DNA of 7,483 nt from positions 1 through 7,483 of the forward strand of contig CAZXDS010000165.1 in NCBI GenBank assembly GCA_964639525.1, written 5' to 3'. Made by a program: the position numbers and the translations under genes. Position 1 is the first letter of the stretch; the number at the start of each line of letters is the position of its first letter. This DNA comes from CAZXDS01 sp964639525 (GTDB taxonomy: Bacteria > Bacteroidota > Ignavibacteria > Ignavibacteriales > Melioribacteraceae). Under the pieces are notes generated by a model, which saw nothing but the letters and a program-made list of their open reading frames with translations, was not told where the DNA came from and made no database searches. Positions 6,344-7,483 of the stretch are shown here, one piece after another.

Positions 6344-7171
6344 TTATTTATCCAAACTTCTATAAAATTCCCAAATTGCACTTGAAACCGTTTCCGGTTC
6401 ATCTATCATAAGATAATGTCCGCCTGTAAATATTGTTTCTAATCTGCTGTTAGGAATATTTTTGTGCAAACTATTGCTTATTTCTTTACTCAAATACACA
6501 TCCACATCTCCGCGAATTATCTGCACCGGAATTTCAAGTTTTGTTAAATCATCGGCAATATCCAAAAGTTCTTTTTTATCCAATGCCCTTGCAAAATGCA
6601 GAAAAGCCTTTCGTCCGGCTGATGTTTTCATTTGGTTTTCAAATAGTTGCATCAACTCCGGTGTTAGTTTTTCCTTATGATAAAGTCCCCTTTTAACAAT
6701 TAACTTTAACATCCCCATATCTAAAGTCGATATTGCAATTTGGCGTATAATTGGAGTGCGCATTGCAATAATAGGCTGAACCGGCCAAAAATCATAAGCT
6801 ACGGAATTAATTAATGTGAGTGTTTTTACCGATTCAGGATATTTAACGGCAAGCATCTGCCCGATTCCTCCGCCTACATCGTGGCAAACGAGATTGGTTT
6901 TTCCGAGATTCAATTTTTTAATAATTTCCGATATGTTGTATGCTTGACTGTTAAGTGAATAATCAAGCTCCAATGATTTTGATGAATCCCCGCAGCCAAG
7001 TATATCAATGGCATAGCACTTAAACTCATGCTCAAAGTATGGAATAATATTCTGCCAAATAAAAGAGTTGGTGGTAATTCCGTGAATAAAAAACATTGAA
7101 GATTTACCTTCACCTTTAACCATAATAGCATATTCAGCATCGCCTATTTTGATTTTAATTTTCTCTTCCAT
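6344..7171 (-). CDS. Alpha/beta-fold hydrolase with Asp nucleophile
   Basis: This 275-residue protein is a full-length alpha/beta hydrolase. FFIHGITTNSFIW (27-39) is the HG oxyanion-hole region. CYAIDILGCGDS (52-63) is the conserved strand/loop after it. LVCHDVGGGIG (94-104) is the nucleophile elbow, with D98 as nucleophile. The cap region is about 128-205. GDVDVYLSKE (221-230) offers the acid (D222 or D224), and GGHYLMIDEPE (250-260) has the catalytic H252. An Asp nucleophile places it nearer haloalkane dehalogenases and epoxide hydrolases than Ser esterases. The usual Trp after the nucleophile (HDWG) is Val here, so neither activity can be assigned. There is no signal peptide, so it is probably cytosolic. 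The start is well supported by GAGGT five bases upstream. The kinase gene follows 100 bp downstream with no clear terminator between them, but no functional link is evident. Fold and triad are confident; substrate unknown. Confidence 0.92.
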   Translation of the reverse strand: MEEKIKIKIGDAEYAIMVKGEGKSSMFFIHGITTNSFIWQNIIPYFEHEFKCYAIDILGCGDSSKSLELDYSLNSQAYNISEIIKKLNLGKTNLVCHDVGGGIGQMLAVKYPESVKTLTLINSVAYDFWPVQPIIAMRTPIIRQIAISTLDMGMLKLIVKRGLYHKEKLTPELMQLFENQMKTSAGRKAFLHFARALDKKELLDIADDLTKLEIPVQIIRGDVDVYLSKEISNSLHKNIPNSRLETIFTGGHYLMIDEPETVSSAIWEFYRSLDK

Positions 7172-7175
7172 TTTT

Positions 7176-7180
7176 ACCTC
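7176..7180 (-). promoter_or_regulatory. Strong Shine-Dalgarno (GAGGT) of the hydrolase gene
   Basis: The minus strand reads ATAGTGAGGTAAAAATG, with GAGGT four to five bases before the ATG at 7171. It fixes the start and shows that this organism does use Shine-Dalgarno initiation, which makes the missing one before the histidine kinase stand out. Confidence 0.75.
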
Positions 7181-7277
7181 ACTATTAATGCAAATTGCTA
7201 TGAATTTCCTCTTTTAAACCGTTTTACTTAAAATACTACCAAACTAAATTTGTACAGCGATTCAGAGTCAACTATTT

Positions 7278-7297
7278 CCGTTGGTTTTAACCAACGG
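7278..7297. repeat. 20-nt palindrome CCGTTGGTT/AACCAACGG
   Basis: The sequence has perfect 9-nt arms around a 2-nt centre and is followed by TTTAAAA on the plus strand. It has the same length and the same CCGT...ACGG ends as the palindrome at 7405-7424, so it probably belongs to the same intergenic repeat family. A weak terminator for a plus-strand transcript is an alternative reading. Confidence 0.75.
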
Positions 7298-7404
7298 TTT
7301 AAAAACAAACAACACGAAACCGGATTTATCCGCATTTAACTATTGTTAATTGCATTGCTAAATTCCCAATGAGGCTAAAGCCTAATTCTTTAGAACTCTT
7401 TAAT

Positions 7405-7473
7405 CCGTCAACTAAAGTTGACGGCAATATAAATTGTTCAACCTTTACTTTGTCTGTCAACTTAAGTTTACAG
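7405..7473. repeat. Two related 20-nt palindromes in tandem, 49 bp apart
   Basis: CCGTCAACT-AA-AGTTGACGG (7405-7424) is a perfect palindrome. At 7454-7473, CTGTCAACTTAAGTTTACAG is the same kind of unit with one mismatched pair. Both are followed directly by CAATATA, so they are direct repeats of about 27 bp with a 49-bp period. This looks like a REP-like array of short hairpins. It reaches to within ten bases of the window end and may continue beyond it. Confidence 0.8.
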
Positions 7474-7483
7474 CAATATAGAA

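Larger units (their letters stand above)
7182..7483. other. Non-coding stretch upstream of the hydrolase, rich in small palindromes
   Basis: About 300 bp at the right edge contain no supportable gene on either strand. The part next to the hydrolase (about 7182-7270) is AT-rich and should hold its promoter, but I cannot pick a convincing -35/-10 pair. From 7278 onward the stretch is dominated by palindromes: three of 20 nt, described separately, plus CGGATTTATCCG (7321-7332), TTAACTATTGTTAA near 7337-7350, AGGCTAAAGCCT (7372-7383) and TTCTTTAGAA (7386-7395). Confidence 0.7.

Noticed and set aside
6910..7140. Minus-strand 76-codon frame inside the hydrolase
   Set aside because: It is another frame of the hydrolase gene, whose true frame carries the HG motif and nucleophile elbow intact.
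7278..7473. CRISPR array
   Set aside because: The palindromes are unevenly spaced, not identical, and have no regular spacers or adjacent cas genes.

Overview
The window is AT-rich (roughly one third G+C by eye) and every supported gene lies on the minus strand. In transcription order, from the right end leftward, they are: an alpha/beta hydrolase (7171 to 6344), a 1187-residue multi-PAS sensor histidine kinase (6243 to 2680), a small DUF559-type endonuclease (2500 to 2096), and a second multi-PAS sensor protein that starts at 1997 and runs off the left edge. Large soluble multi-PAS kinases, a solitary DUF559 gene embedded in C-rich palindromic repeats, and intergenic 20-nt palindromes all resemble the Bacteroidota/Ignavibacteriota (FCB) group. 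That placement comes from general family knowledge, not from a marker gene, so it is tentative.

Left part (1-1997): 665 codons of an open N-terminal segment with five PAS domains. The third and fourth are tandem copies with an exact 369-bp (123-residue) period. Any output domain lies outside the window.

Middle part (2041-2603): a compact cassette-like unit. Two ~83-bp copies of a palindromic element, in the same orientation, bracket a 134-codon DUF559 gene. The downstream copy contributes the last eight codons and the stop codon; the upstream copy ends 20 bp before the start codon. This is the most interesting part of the window, because it looks like a nuclease gene packaged in its own repeat, possibly a mobile or formerly mobile unit. 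It sits between the two PAS sensor genes, which would otherwise be about 120 bp apart.

Main gene (2680-6243): an apparently cytosolic kinase with a GAF-like N-terminus, six PAS domains (one a Cys/His-rich variant), then HisKA and HATPase_c with all diagnostic boxes intact. It has no receiver domain, so its response regulator must be encoded elsewhere. Its start lacks a Shine-Dalgarno sequence, and a TATAAT lies just upstream, whereas the other three genes have recognisable Shine-Dalgarno sequences.

Right part (6344-7483): an alpha/beta hydrolase with an Asp nucleophile, behind a strong GAGGT ribosome binding site, followed by about 310 bp of non-coding DNA. That stretch holds three 20-nt palindromes and smaller ones, and appears to be a palindromic-repeat cluster continuing past the window. 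I see no tRNA, rRNA or CRISPR array.
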